In this document: positions 7,850 through 16,213 of the stretch, piece after piece
Layout: every line of letters begins with the position of its first letter
Position numbering within the stretch: position 1 is the stretch's first letter
Origin: Kitasatospora setae KM-6054
GTDB lineage: Bacteria; Actinomycetota; Actinomycetes; Streptomycetales; Streptomycetaceae
Length of the DNA: 64,000 nucleotides
Direction of reading: 5' to 3'
NCBI RefSeq assembly: GCF_000269985.1
Contig: NC_016109.1
Location: forward strand, 1,302,001-1,366,000
Translations under genes and position numbers: made by a program
The notes under the pieces: generated by a model
The model's input: only the letters and a program-made list of their open reading frames with translations
Databases searched by the model: none
Told to the model about the DNA's origin: nothing

Positions 7850-10800
7850 GTGATGAGATCAGGAAGGTCCGTCGCCCGGCGGGCCCGGGGCAGGACGTCC
7901 GCGGTCATCGCGGCCACCCTGCTCGGGTCGCTGCTGCCGACGCTCCCGATGGCGGCCGCCGCGGCGGCCGGCTACCAGAAACCCTCGGCGGTCTCCCCCG
8001 AGAAGCCGGTCAAGGGCTCCGACGCCAGGACCAAGGACCGCAAGGCCGACACCACCGTCAGCAAGACGGACGGCCGGAAGGGCCTGCTGCCCGGCAAGGG
8101 CGGCGCCACCCTGGACCTTCCCGGTGAGCGCGGCAGGGCGGTGAAGGCCGGCGCACTGCCCGTCGCACTGACGTCCTCCGGCACGGCCGCCAAGGGCGCC
8201 CGGGTCGAACTGCTCGGCCAGGACGCCGCCGCGAAGGCCGGCGTCAACGGCCTGCTGTTCACCGTGGCGGGCGCGGGCGACGGCACCGGCGTGTCGGTCG
8301 ACTACTCCGCCTTCACGCAGGCGGCGGGCTCCGGCTTCGGCTCCCGGCTGAAGCTGGTCCGGCTGCCCGACTGCGCGCTGACCACGCCCGAGCTGGCCGA
8401 GTGCCGGACGCAGACCCCGCTGCCCGGCGGCAACGACACCGAGGCGCAGACCGTCAGTGCCGAGGCGCTGACCGCGGCCCCGGCCGGGTCGACCCGGATC
8501 CAGGCCGCCGGCGGTGCGGCGGTGCTGGCGGCGACGGCCGGACCGGCCGGGCCCGGCGGGGACTACAAGGCGACGCCCCTGTCGAGCGCCTCGTCCTGGT
8601 CGACCTCGCTGAACAACGGTTCGTTCACCTGGTCGTACAGCATGCCGCTGTCCTCGATGCCGGGCGGGCTCACTCCCAGCATCGGCCTGTCGTACAACTC
8701 GGGTTCGGTGGACGGCCGCACCTCCAACAGCAACAACCAGTCGGCGTGGGCCGGCGACGGCTTCGACATCTCGCCCGGGTTCGTCGAACGCTCCTACAAG
8801 CCGTGCGCGGACGACGGCGCGCCGAAGTCCAACGGCTACAGCCCCGGTGACCAGTGCTGGGGCACCGACAACGCGACCATCAGCTTCGCCGGGCACTCGG
8901 GCGAGCTGATCCCGGTCTCCGCCGACGAGTGGCGGATCAAGAACGACGACGCCACCAAGGTCGTCCGGGTCCGCGACGGCGCGCGCGGCAACGGCGACAA
9001 CGACGGCGAGTACTTCAAGGCCACCACCCCCGACGGCACCACCTACCACTTCGGCTACAACCGCCTCCCCAACTGGACCAGCGGCCAGCCGGAGACCAAG
9101 TCGGTCTACACCGTGCCCGTCTTCGGCAACAACGCGGGCGAGCCGTGCAACGGCGCGAACTTCGCCGCGTCCTGGTGCCAGCAGGGCTGGCGGTGGAACC
9201 TCGACCTGGTGGTCGACGCCCACGGCAACGACATCACCTACTGGTACGCCCCCGAGACCAACAACTACAGCCGCAACCTCAACCCCGCCAACCGCACCCC
9301 GTACGTCCGCGGCGGGCACCTGGACCACATCGAGTACGGCCAGCAGAAGACCGACCTCTACTCCGCCACCGTCAAGCCGACGGGCCGGGTCGACTTCGCC
9401 ACCGCCGAGCGCTGCCTGGAGACCACGGCCGGGGTCTGCGACGCGGCCGCGATCGACACCAACCACCAGTACTGGTACGACACCCCGTGGGACCAGATCT
9501 GCAAGGACGGCACCGACTGCACCGCGCAGTTCTCGCCGACCTTCTTCGGCCGCACCCGGCTCACCCAGGTCGTCGCCAAGACCCTCCAGGCCAACGGCGC
9601 CTACGCGCCCATGGACACCTGGGACCTGGCGTACAAGTGGGGCACCGCCGACTTCGACTACCAGCTGCTGCTGAGCACGATCAAGCACACCGGCTCCTCC
9701 GCCACCCCCGCGATCCCGCTGCCCCCGACCGCCCTCGCCTACAAGGCGATGGTCAACCGGCTCGACCGGACCGGCGACGGCCGGATGCCCTTCGTCAAGC
9801 AGCGCCTGGGCACCGTCACCGACGAGTACGGCGGCCAGATCGACGTCAACTACTCGGCAGAAGCCTGCGACTGGGCCGCCCTGCCGACCCCGCAGAGCAA
9901 TACCACCCGCTGCTTCCCGCAGATGTACCAGGCCGCCGACACGGACCCGGTCACCACCGAGTGGTTCAACAAGTACGTCGTCGAGTCGGTCCTCGGCACC
10001 GACCGCACCGGCGGCGCCCCCACCATGGTCACCCGCTACACCTACCTCGGTGACGCCGCCTGGCACTTCGACGACGAGGACGGCCTGACCAAGGAGAAGT
10101 TCAAGACCTGGTCCCAGTGGCGCGGTTACGCCCACGCCCGGGTGCAGACCGGCGGCGTGGACGGCATGGCCACCCAGGCCGACCACTGGTTCCTGCGCGG
10201 CATGGACGGCGACCGCAGCAGCCCGACCGACAAGAACGCCAAGCGCGCCGTCACCGTCGACGACGGCGAGGGCACCACTCTCACCGACGACCAGGCGTGG
10301 GCCGGCGTCGAGTACCGCGTCGAGCAGTACGACAAGCCCGGCGGCGTCGTCATCGGCAAGACCGTCAACACCCCGTGGAAGAAGCAGACCGCCGTACGCG
10401 TCCGCGACTGGGGCACCACCACCGCCAACATGTCGGGCGTCAGCACCTCCCGGGCGTTCACCTCGCTCGACAAGGGCGCCGGCGCGTCCTGGCGCGAGAC
10501 CCGCACCACCACCGTCTTCGACGACTACAGCCGACCGGTGGCGGTGGACAGCTTCGGCGACGTCTCGACCGGCGCCGACGACAAGTGCACCCGGACCACG
10601 TACGCCGACAACACCGCGCTGTGGATCCTCTCCGGCACCATCCGCACCGAGACGGTCGCGGCGAACTGCGCGGCGACCGTCAACCGCGACACCCAGGCCG
10701 ACGACACCTCCGCGGTCCTGTCCGACACCCGCTACCGCTACGACGGCCAGGCGTACGGCGCCGCCCCGGTCAAGGGCGACGCGACGCTGACCCAACTGCT

Positions 10801-13800
10801 CAAGACCCGGACCGGGAACAGCGCCACCTACCTGGACAACGCCGCGACCTTCGACAAGTACGGCCGCACGCTGACCTCCACCGAGGCCGCGTCCAGCACG
10901 GTCTACGACCTCTCCGGCACGACCGCGACCACCACCGCCTCCGGCACCGCGCTGACAACCACCACGGCGTACCAGCCGGCCACCGGCCGACCGGTCAAGG
11001 TCACGATCACCTCGCCGCCCGCGAAGGCCGGCGTCAGTAGCACCGCCGCGGTCTCCAGCACCACCTACGACCAGCTGCGCGGCCTGCCCACCAGCAGCTC
11101 CGACGCCAACAGCCGCCGCACCGACGTCAGTTACGACGCGCTCGGCCGCACCCTGAAGGTCTGGCTGCCGAACCGCTCCAAGGCGGACGGAGAACTCCCG
11201 AACCAGGAGTACGGCTACAGCGTCGCCGACGGGCAGATCTCCGCCGTCGCCGACAAGACCCTCAACGAGGACGGCAGCCAGCAGACCTCCTACACCCTGT
11301 ACGACGGCTTCGGCCGGACCCGGCAGACCCAGTCGCCCGGCGACAGCGGCGGCCGGATCCTCACCGACACCTTCTACGACGCCCGCGGCCAGGCCGCCCT
11401 GTCCTACGCCGCCTACTACGCCACCGGCGCCCCGTCCGCGACACTGCGCAACGTCGACGACACCACCGGCGTCGAAACCCAGGTCAAGCAGGAGTTCGAC
11501 GGCCTCGGACGGGTCGTCAAGTCCACCGCCCTGGCCGGCAACGGCGTCGGCACCCCGCTGGCCACCACGCTCACCGAGTACGGCGGCGACCGGGTCACCG
11601 TGACCCCGCCGGCCGGCGGCACCCCCACCACCACCCTCACCGACGCGCTCGGGCAGACCACCGAGCTGCGCCAGTACAAGTCCGCGACGCCAACCGGCGC
11701 CTACGACTCCACCACCTACGGCTACGACGCCAAGGGCTACCTCAACCGGCTGACCGGACCGTCCGGCACCACCTGGACCTGGCTCCACGACAGGTTCGGA
11801 CGGCTGACCAAGGCCGTCGACCCCGACAGCGGCACCACCCTGTCGACCTACAACGACCGCGGCGAGCTGGTCACCAGCACCAGCGCGCGCGGCCAGACCG
11901 TCGCGAACCTCTACGACAACCTGTCCCGCCTGGTGGAGACCCGTGACGGCTCCCCCACCGGCCCGCTGCTGACCTCGCAGACCTGGGACCCGACCGGCGA
12001 GAAGGGCGCACTGGCCTCCAGCTCGCGCTACGTCACCGTCGGCGCCAAGACCTGGGAGTACAAGACCACGTACGCGGTCTTCGACTCGCTCGGCCGCCCC
12101 AACAGCACCACCGTCACCGTGCCGGCCGTCCCCGGACAGGAGGCCCTGGCCGGAGACTACGTCAGCACCGTCGGCTACCGCCTCGACGGCCAGCCGCAGA
12201 GCGTGACCTACCCCAAGGCGGGCAGTCTGCCCGGCGAGGCGGTCGTCTTCGGCTACGACGGCCTGCACCGGCCCACCACCATCGAGGGCCTGACCAAGTA
12301 CCAGACCGGCCAGACCTACAGCCTCACCGGCAAACCACTGCAGGCCACGTTCAGCAACGGCACCGCCGACAAGCAGGTCTACGTCACCAACTCCTACGAG
12401 TGGGGCACCCAGCGCCTCGCCTCCAGCCGCACCGACCGGTACGGCGTCGCCACCCCCGTCCGAGCCGCCGCCTACACCTACGACCAGGCCGGCAACGTCA
12501 CCTCCGTCACCGACACCTCCGCGGCCGGCACCGACCGCCAGTGCTTCGGCTACGACTACCTGGCCCGCCTGACCCAGGCCTACACCCCCAACACCGGCAG
12601 CTGCACCGCCCCCAGCGGCACCCAGCTCGGCGGCCCCGCCCCCTACTGGACCAGCTGGACCTACAACACCAACGGCACCCGGGCCACCGAGACCCGCCAC
12701 AACACCAGCGGCAACACCGCCCAGGACGCCACCACCACCTACACCTACCCCGCCAACCGCCCGCACGCCCTCACCTCCACCTCCACCACCACCGGCGCCC
12801 TCGGCACCCCCGTCGTGGAGAGCTACGGCTACGACGCGTCGGGCAACACCACCACCCGCACCCTCAAACCCTCCGGCAACCAGACCAGCGACCAGACCCT
12901 CACCTGGAACACCGAGGGCAAGCTCAGCCAACTCGCCGCCACGGTCAAGACCACCACCGGCTCCACCACCACGACCACCACCCAGACCACCGACTACCTC
13001 TACGACGCCGACGGCAGCCGCCTCATCGGCCACACCCTCGACACCGCCAACCCGGCCGCCGAGAACTGGACCCTCTACCTCGGCGCCACCGAACTCAAGC
13101 TCACCAAGGGCGCCGGCACGGCCACCGCCACCCGCTACTACTCCCTCGGCGACGCCACCGCCGTCCGCACCGACGACAACAGGCTCACCTTCCAGACCGC
13201 GGACCACCACGGCACCGCCGAAACCGACATCGACGCCACCACCGGCACCGTCCAGCAACGCCGCACCCTGCCCTTCGGCGCCACCCGCGGCACCACCCCC
13301 ACCGGCTGGTCCGGCACCCGCGGCTTCCTCGGCGGCACCGACGAACCCACCGGCCTCACCCACCTAGGAGCCCGCGACTACGACCCCGCCACCGGACGCT
13401 TCACCAGCGTCGACCCCCTGCTGGTCACCGAGGACCCGCAGTCCCTCGCCGCCTACACCTACGCCAACAACAACCCGCTGACCATCAGCGACCCCACCGG
13501 CCTCTACGGCCCCTACTGCGTCACCCAGAGCTGCGTCGACGCCACCGGCGGCAGCGGCACCCCCGCCACCCACGACCCGGGCGCGAAGAAGGACGGCAAC
13601 GGCCTCATCCCGCCGGCCCCCTCCCCCACGGGCACGACCGGGTCGACGTACTCGACGACCTACGTCCAGATCAGCTCCACGGTCTTCGTCGAGGACAACG
13701 GCAACGGGCTCACCGACCAACTGGCCAAGTGGTACAAGGATTTGGTCCTCAGCGACCCCAACGGCGGCTGGACTCAGTTCAACGTCGCACCGCAGTGGGA

Positions 13801-14869
13801 CGTCAAGCAGTACTGGTACAAGCTCTGCGAGAACCCGGATGCCCACTGCAGCAAGCAACTCATGGAGGCGCTCGGGGCAAACCAGGTGATGAACTCCTGG
13901 GTCCAGGAGGGGGTGATCTCCGGCGGCGCGTCCTTCCTCTTCGTCAGGTCATGTGCCTTCTACGACGGCGGGTGCGGACTGGCCACAGCGGCGATCAGTT
14001 ACTCCCTGGAGGAAGGACCGTCGCCCTTCGGCGGGGAGAACGCCTCAGTTCCGGGGAGCCTCATCACGTCGGGGTCGACCGGTACGACGCTTTTCACCTT
14101 CCCCGGTTGTGCCAACAGCTTCCCCGCAGGCACCCAAGTCCTCATGGCAGACGGGTCGACGAAGTCCATCGATCAGCTTGAGATCGGCGACCTGGTCGTG
14201 GCAACCGATCCGGAAGGGAGAATCACCGATTCTGCGGAGGTCGACGCAACGATCTCCACTGCAGACGACAGCGAATTCACCGACCTGACGATCGATGCCG
14301 CCCCTGACGGGTCGGCTACCATCACCTCCACGGCGCACCACCCGTACTGGGATGCGACCACCGGCCATTGGGTACTTGCGACCGACCTGGAACCCGGGGA
14401 GCAATTGCTCACCGCCGACGGTCGGACCGTCACCATCACGACGGCGTCCACAGAGCAGAGGACTCCACAGACTGCGTACAACCTCACGATCAGGGGTATC
14501 CACACCTACTATGTGCTGGCCGGGGGCACTCCGGTGCTCGTGCACAATGCGTGCGGCGACACCACTCACGCGGCCTCCTGCTACTGCAACTGGGGTGAGG
14601 AGGTCATCCTCCGCCCGATCCCCCCGAAGGAGGCGCAGCAGACTGGGCACTCCCTGCAACGCATGGATGGCCGCGAAGTCTCGGATGAGCAGATCCAAAA
14701 AACTCTTCAGAGGGAATCATTTCCCTACTACCACGAGGGCCAGTGGAAAGTGGGGCACTTCGACCCGACGACCGGAACATTTGTAGGGAAGACAATTGAT
14801 GGGAATATCAATACGGTGATCGTCACGAACCAGGCCTACGTCGACAGACTCAAGAAGGTAAAGCCATGA
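7850..14869 (+). CDS. secreted RHS/YD-repeat polymorphic toxin with HINT and DUF4258-like tip
   Basis: Encodes 2339 residues. The GTG at 7850 has GAGGAA upstream; the adjacent ATG at 7853 is an alternative. A signal peptide precedes GYQKPSAV. Around residue 260 an SpvB-like beta region begins (SYSMPLSSMPGGL). YD repeats fill roughly 1090-1830 (SYDALGRTLKVW, YGYDAKGYLNRLTG and many others). The RHS core ends with HLGARDYDPATGRFTSVDP near 1834 and NNPLTISDPTGLYG near 1880. After a linker comes a HINT domain (2087-2233) and a 106-residue tip. In RHS toxins the repeats form a shell that encloses the toxic C-terminus, which is released by cleavage and delivered to competitors. It follows the LamG gene by 108 bp and overlaps the next gene by 4 nt. 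Third-position A/T rises sharply in the last 1.1 kb, as expected for an exchanged tip. Confidence 0.92.
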   Translation: MMRSGRSVARRARGRTSAVIAATLLGSLLPTLPMAAAAAAGYQKPSAVSPEKPVKGSDARTKDRKADTTVSKTDGRKGLLPGKGGATLDLPGERGRAVKAGALPVALTSSGTAAKGARVELLGQDAAAKAGVNGLLFTVAGAGDGTGVSVDYSAFTQAAGSGFGSRLKLVRLPDCALTTPELAECRTQTPLPGGNDTEAQTVSAEALTAAPAGSTRIQAAGGAAVLAATAGPAGPGGDYKATPLSSASSWSTSLNNGSFTWSYSMPLSSMPGGLTPSIGLSYNSGSVDGRTSNSNNQSAWAGDGFDISPGFVERSYKPCADDGAPKSNGYSPGDQCWGTDNATISFAGHSGELIPVSADEWRIKNDDATKVVRVRDGARGNGDNDGEYFKATTPDGTTYHFGYNRLPNWTSGQPETKSVYTVPVFGNNAGEPCNGANFAASWCQQGWRWNLDLVVDAHGNDITYWYAPETNNYSRNLNPANRTPYVRGGHLDHIEYGQQKTDLYSATVKPTGRVDFATAERCLETTAGVCDAAAIDTNHQYWYDTPWDQICKDGTDCTAQFSPTFFGRTRLTQVVAKTLQANGAYAPMDTWDLAYKWGTADFDYQLLLSTIKHTGSSATPAIPLPPTALAYKAMVNRLDRTGDGRMPFVKQRLGTVTDEYGGQIDVNYSAEACDWAALPTPQSNTTRCFPQMYQAADTDPVTTEWFNKYVVESVLGTDRTGGAPTMVTRYTYLGDAAWHFDDEDGLTKEKFKTWSQWRGYAHARVQTGGVDGMATQADHWFLRGMDGDRSSPTDKNAKRAVTVDDGEGTTLTDDQAWAGVEYRVEQYDKPGGVVIGKTVNTPWKKQTAVRVRDWGTTTANMSGVSTSRAFTSLDKGAGASWRETRTTTVFDDYSRPVAVDSFGDVSTGADDKCTRTTYADNTALWILSGTIRTETVAANCAATVNRDTQADDTSAVLSDTRYRYDGQAYGAAPVKGDATLTQLLKTRTGNSATYLDNAATFDKYGRTLTSTEAASSTVYDLSGTTATTTASGTALTTTTAYQPATGRPVKVTITSPPAKAGVSSTAAVSSTTYDQLRGLPTSSSDANSRRTDVSYDALGRTLKVWLPNRSKADGELPNQEYGYSVADGQISAVADKTLNEDGSQQTSYTLYDGFGRTRQTQSPGDSGGRILTDTFYDARGQAALSYAAYYATGAPSATLRNVDDTTGVETQVKQEFDGLGRVVKSTALAGNGVGTPLATTLTEYGGDRVTVTPPAGGTPTTTLTDALGQTTELRQYKSATPTGAYDSTTYGYDAKGYLNRLTGPSGTTWTWLHDRFGRLTKAVDPDSGTTLSTYNDRGELVTSTSARGQTVANLYDNLSRLVETRDGSPTGPLLTSQTWDPTGEKGALASSSRYVTVGAKTWEYKTTYAVFDSLGRPNSTTVTVPAVPGQEALAGDYVSTVGYRLDGQPQSVTYPKAGSLPGEAVVFGYDGLHRPTTIEGLTKYQTGQTYSLTGKPLQATFSNGTADKQVYVTNSYEWGTQRLASSRTDRYGVATPVRAAAYTYDQAGNVTSVTDTSAAGTDRQCFGYDYLARLTQAYTPNTGSCTAPSGTQLGGPAPYWTSWTYNTNGTRATETRHNTSGNTAQDATTTYTYPANRPHALTSTSTTTGALGTPVVESYGYDASGNTTTRTLKPSGNQTSDQTLTWNTEGKLSQLAATVKTTTGSTTTTTTQTTDYLYDADGSRLIGHTLDTANPAAENWTLYLGATELKLTKGAGTATATRYYSLGDATAVRTDDNRLTFQTADHHGTAETDIDATTGTVQQRRTLPFGATRGTTPTGWSGTRGFLGGTDEPTGLTHLGARDYDPATGRFTSVDPLLVTEDPQSLAAYTYANNNPLTISDPTGLYGPYCVTQSCVDATGGSGTPATHDPGAKKDGNGLIPPAPSPTGTTGSTYSTTYVQISSTVFVEDNGNGLTDQLAKWYKDLVLSDPNGGWTQFNVAPQWDVKQYWYKLCENPDAHCSKQLMEALGANQVMNSWVQEGVISGGASFLFVRSCAFYDGGCGLATAAISYSLEEGPSPFGGENASVPGSLITSGSTGTTLFTFPGCANSFPAGTQVLMADGSTKSIDQLEIGDLVVATDPEGRITDSAEVDATISTADDSEFTDLTIDAAPDGSATITSTAHHPYWDATTGHWVLATDLEPGEQLLTADGRTVTITTASTEQRTPQTAYNLTIRGIHTYYVLAGGTPVLVHNACGDTTHAASCYCNWGEEVILRPIPPKEAQQTGHSLQRMDGREVSDEQIQKTLQRESFPYYHEGQWKVGHFDPTTGTFVGKTIDGNINTVIVTNQAYVDRLKKVKP
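14108..14548 (+). other. HINT autoprocessing domain inside the RHS protein
   Basis: Residues about 2087-2233. Block A reads CANSFPAGTQVLMADGS; the residue aligned with the usual nucleophile is Ser (SFPAGT) or the Cys three residues before it. The mid motif is TSTAHHPYW, and the end is GIHTYYVLAGGTPVLVHN followed by ACG. This is a HINT rather than an intein, because it has a toxin but no second extein fragment after it. It probably cleaves at the Asn to release the tip. Confidence 0.85.
14549..14866 (+). other. toxin tip, DUF4258-like (BECR-fold) domain
   Basis: The 106 residues after the HINT Asn hold GHSLQRMDGREVSDEQIQ, then YYHEGQWKVGHFD and a final beta strand NTVIVTNQ. The pattern His-Ser-x2-Arg-Met-x2-Arg-x-(Val/Ile)-x3-(Gln/Glu)-Ile followed by two strands and IT/VT matches the DUF4258 family, proposed RNase-like toxins of the BECR superfold. 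His and the two Arg are the likely active-site residues. The family call rests on motif memory, not on a profile search. Confidence 0.6.
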
Positions 14870-15111
14870 AACCCCTGAAGGTAACCTACGACGGGGAAGC
14901 CAATGCGGCCTACATCTACCTCACCGACCCCCAGGTCCAACCCAAGTCGGCATACACGTACCCTTGTGACCCGATAGCGGTTGACGGCATGATCAACCTG
15001 GACTTCGACCGGAGCGGAGTACTCATCGGAATCGAGGTGCTGGCGGCCGACTCAAAACTCCCACCATTCCTGCTCGAATCCGCGGAGCGCATCGACCGAA
15101 AAGGTTCGTGA
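14866..15111 (+). CDS. DUF2283-like protein, probable immunity protein to the RHS toxin
   Basis: Encodes 81 residues. Its ATG overlaps the RHS stop as ATGA, so the two are translationally coupled. The sequence MKPLKVTYDGEANAAYIYL, then INLDFDRSGVLIGIEVL, is the DUF2283 pattern: a start strand with DxEADAxYI and a later D-x-x-G-x-(L/V)-x-GIEIL. DUF2283 genes are often found next to DUF4258 genes in toxin-antitoxin-like pairs, which supports both calls. Inferred role: binds and neutralises the DUF4258-like tip in the producer. It is cytoplasmic, with no signal peptide. Codon use is less GC-extreme than in the flanking housekeeping genes. Confidence 0.75.
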   Translation: MKPLKVTYDGEANAAYIYLTDPQVQPKSAYTYPCDPIAVDGMINLDFDRSGVLIGIEVLAADSKLPPFLLESAERIDRKGS

Positions 15112-15247
15112 CGCAACTAACGAGCCCCCACGGCTGACCCTCTTGGATCCGGAAGGCCGCGCTCGGCGGCGTGAGACCGATGCGGCCCGTCCGCGGCAGC
15201 GTCGAAGCTGCGCGGATTCCTGATCGAGACGGCGGAGAAACCGAAGT

Positions 15248-15287
15248 AGAGCTGTCCGAGCCCCCCGCAAGGGGCTCGGACAGCTCT
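15248..15287 (+). terminator. 17-bp perfect hairpin ending the toxin/immunity operon
   Basis: AGAGCTGTCCGAGCCCC (15248-15264) pairs with GGGGCTCGGACAGCTCT (15271-15287), loop CCGCAA. It lies 137 bp after the DUF2283 stop and is the strongest hairpin in the interval. Confidence 0.85.
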
Positions 15288-15323
15288 CCTGGAAGCGCGT
15301 CGGCCCGGCTCTCTCCTGAAGAC

Positions 15324-15364
15324 GGCGTCGGTGCCCCTCGGGATACCCTGAGGGCACCGACGCC
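15324..15364 (-). terminator. 13-bp hairpin at the end of the BtuF-like gene
   Basis: GGCGTCGGTGCCC (15324-15336) pairs with GGGCACCGACGCC (15352-15364). It sits just beyond the stop of the leftward gene ending at 15375 and backs onto the hairpin at 15248, so the two convergent units are separated by a pair of terminators. Confidence 0.8.
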
Positions 15365-15374
15365 GCGCCGCGCC

Positions 15375-16145
15375 TCAGCCCCGGAGCTGCGCACCGAGGA
15401 CGGCCGGGGCCTCGGCCAGGGAGGGGCCGTACCAGGTGAGGTGGCGGCCGCTCAGCAGGGTGTGCGGGAGGGTGGGGAAGGCGTCGGGGCCGTCGGTGGG
15501 GGTGAAGTGGTAGGGCTCGTCGGGGAGGAGGAGCAACTCGGGTTGCAGGGCGTGGAGTTCGGGGAGGGTGAGGCGGGGGTAGCGGTCGGGGTGGGCGGCG
15601 GGGAGGAGGTGGACGCCGAGGCGGCGGAGCAGGTCGGCGGCGAAGGTGTCCTGGCCGAGGACCATCCAGGGGCGGCGCCAGATCGGGGCGATCGCGCGGA
15701 CGGGGCGGGGCGGCGGCGGGAAGTCCCAGGCTCGGCGGGCGGCCACCAGCCAGTCGGGGGGCGGGAGTTGCAGGGCGTCGACGAGCAGTCGGCGGAGCGA
15801 TTCGAGGGCCTGGTCGAGGTCGCGGATCCGGGTGGTCCAGACCGGGATGCCGGCGGCGCGCAGGGCGGCCAGGTCGGGGGCCCGGTTCTCCTCCTCGTTG
15901 GCGATGACCAGGTCGGGCCGGAGGGCGTAAATCGCCTGCGGCGAAGGGTTCTTGGTGCCGCCGATCCGGGCGGCGTCGAGCTCGGCGGGGTGGCTGCACC
16001 AGTCGGTGGCGCCGACCACCAGCCCGGGGGCGGTGGCGGCGACGGCTTCGGTGAGGGAGGGGACGAGGGAGACGACCCGCCGGACGGCGGCCGGCAGGCG
16101 TACGGGGTGGCCTTCGTCGTCGGTCAGGTGTCGGGGCGCGTCCAT
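15375..16145 (-). CDS. helical-backbone metal receptor, BtuF/TroA-like, without signal peptide
   Basis: Encodes 256 residues. The fold signature of cobalamin/siderophore-type binding proteins is clear: RRVVSLVPSLTEAVAA, VVGATDWCSHPAEL, RIGGTKNPSPQAIYALRPDLVIAN, then a central helix and a second lobe with PWMVLGQDTFAADLLRRLG and PELLLLPDEPYHF. BtuF proteins bind corrinoid in the periplasm for the BtuCD importer. Here the N-terminus is MDAPRHLTDDEGHPVRL, with no signal peptide or lipobox, so the product is predicted cytoplasmic. No ABC transporter genes adjoin it. It may be an intracellular corrinoid or metal-chelate binder; the ligand is unknown. Confidence 0.8.
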   Translation of the reverse strand: MDAPRHLTDDEGHPVRLPAAVRRVVSLVPSLTEAVAATAPGLVVGATDWCSHPAELDAARIGGTKNPSPQAIYALRPDLVIANEEENRAPDLAALRAAGIPVWTTRIRDLDQALESLRRLLVDALQLPPPDWLVAARRAWDFPPPPRPVRAIAPIWRRPWMVLGQDTFAADLLRRLGVHLLPAAHPDRYPRLTLPELHALQPELLLLPDEPYHFTPTDGPDAFPTLPHTLLSGRHLTWYGPSLAEAPAVLGAQLRG

Positions 16146-16213
16146 GCCGGGAACGCTAGCAGCGGCCGCCGGGGCGTACCCGGCGGCCGCGGCCGGCGCG
16201 TGCGGACGGCGCG

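Noticed and set aside
7859..13363. Long leftward reading frame opposite the RHS gene
   Set aside because: It is the antisense shadow of extremely GC-rich codons, Gly/Val/Ala-rich without domains, signal or start site, while the forward strand has full RHS motifs.
14108..14548. HINT domain considered as an intein
   Set aside because: There is no split host protein on both sides; the sequence after the Asn is a distinct toxin domain and the upstream is an RHS shell.
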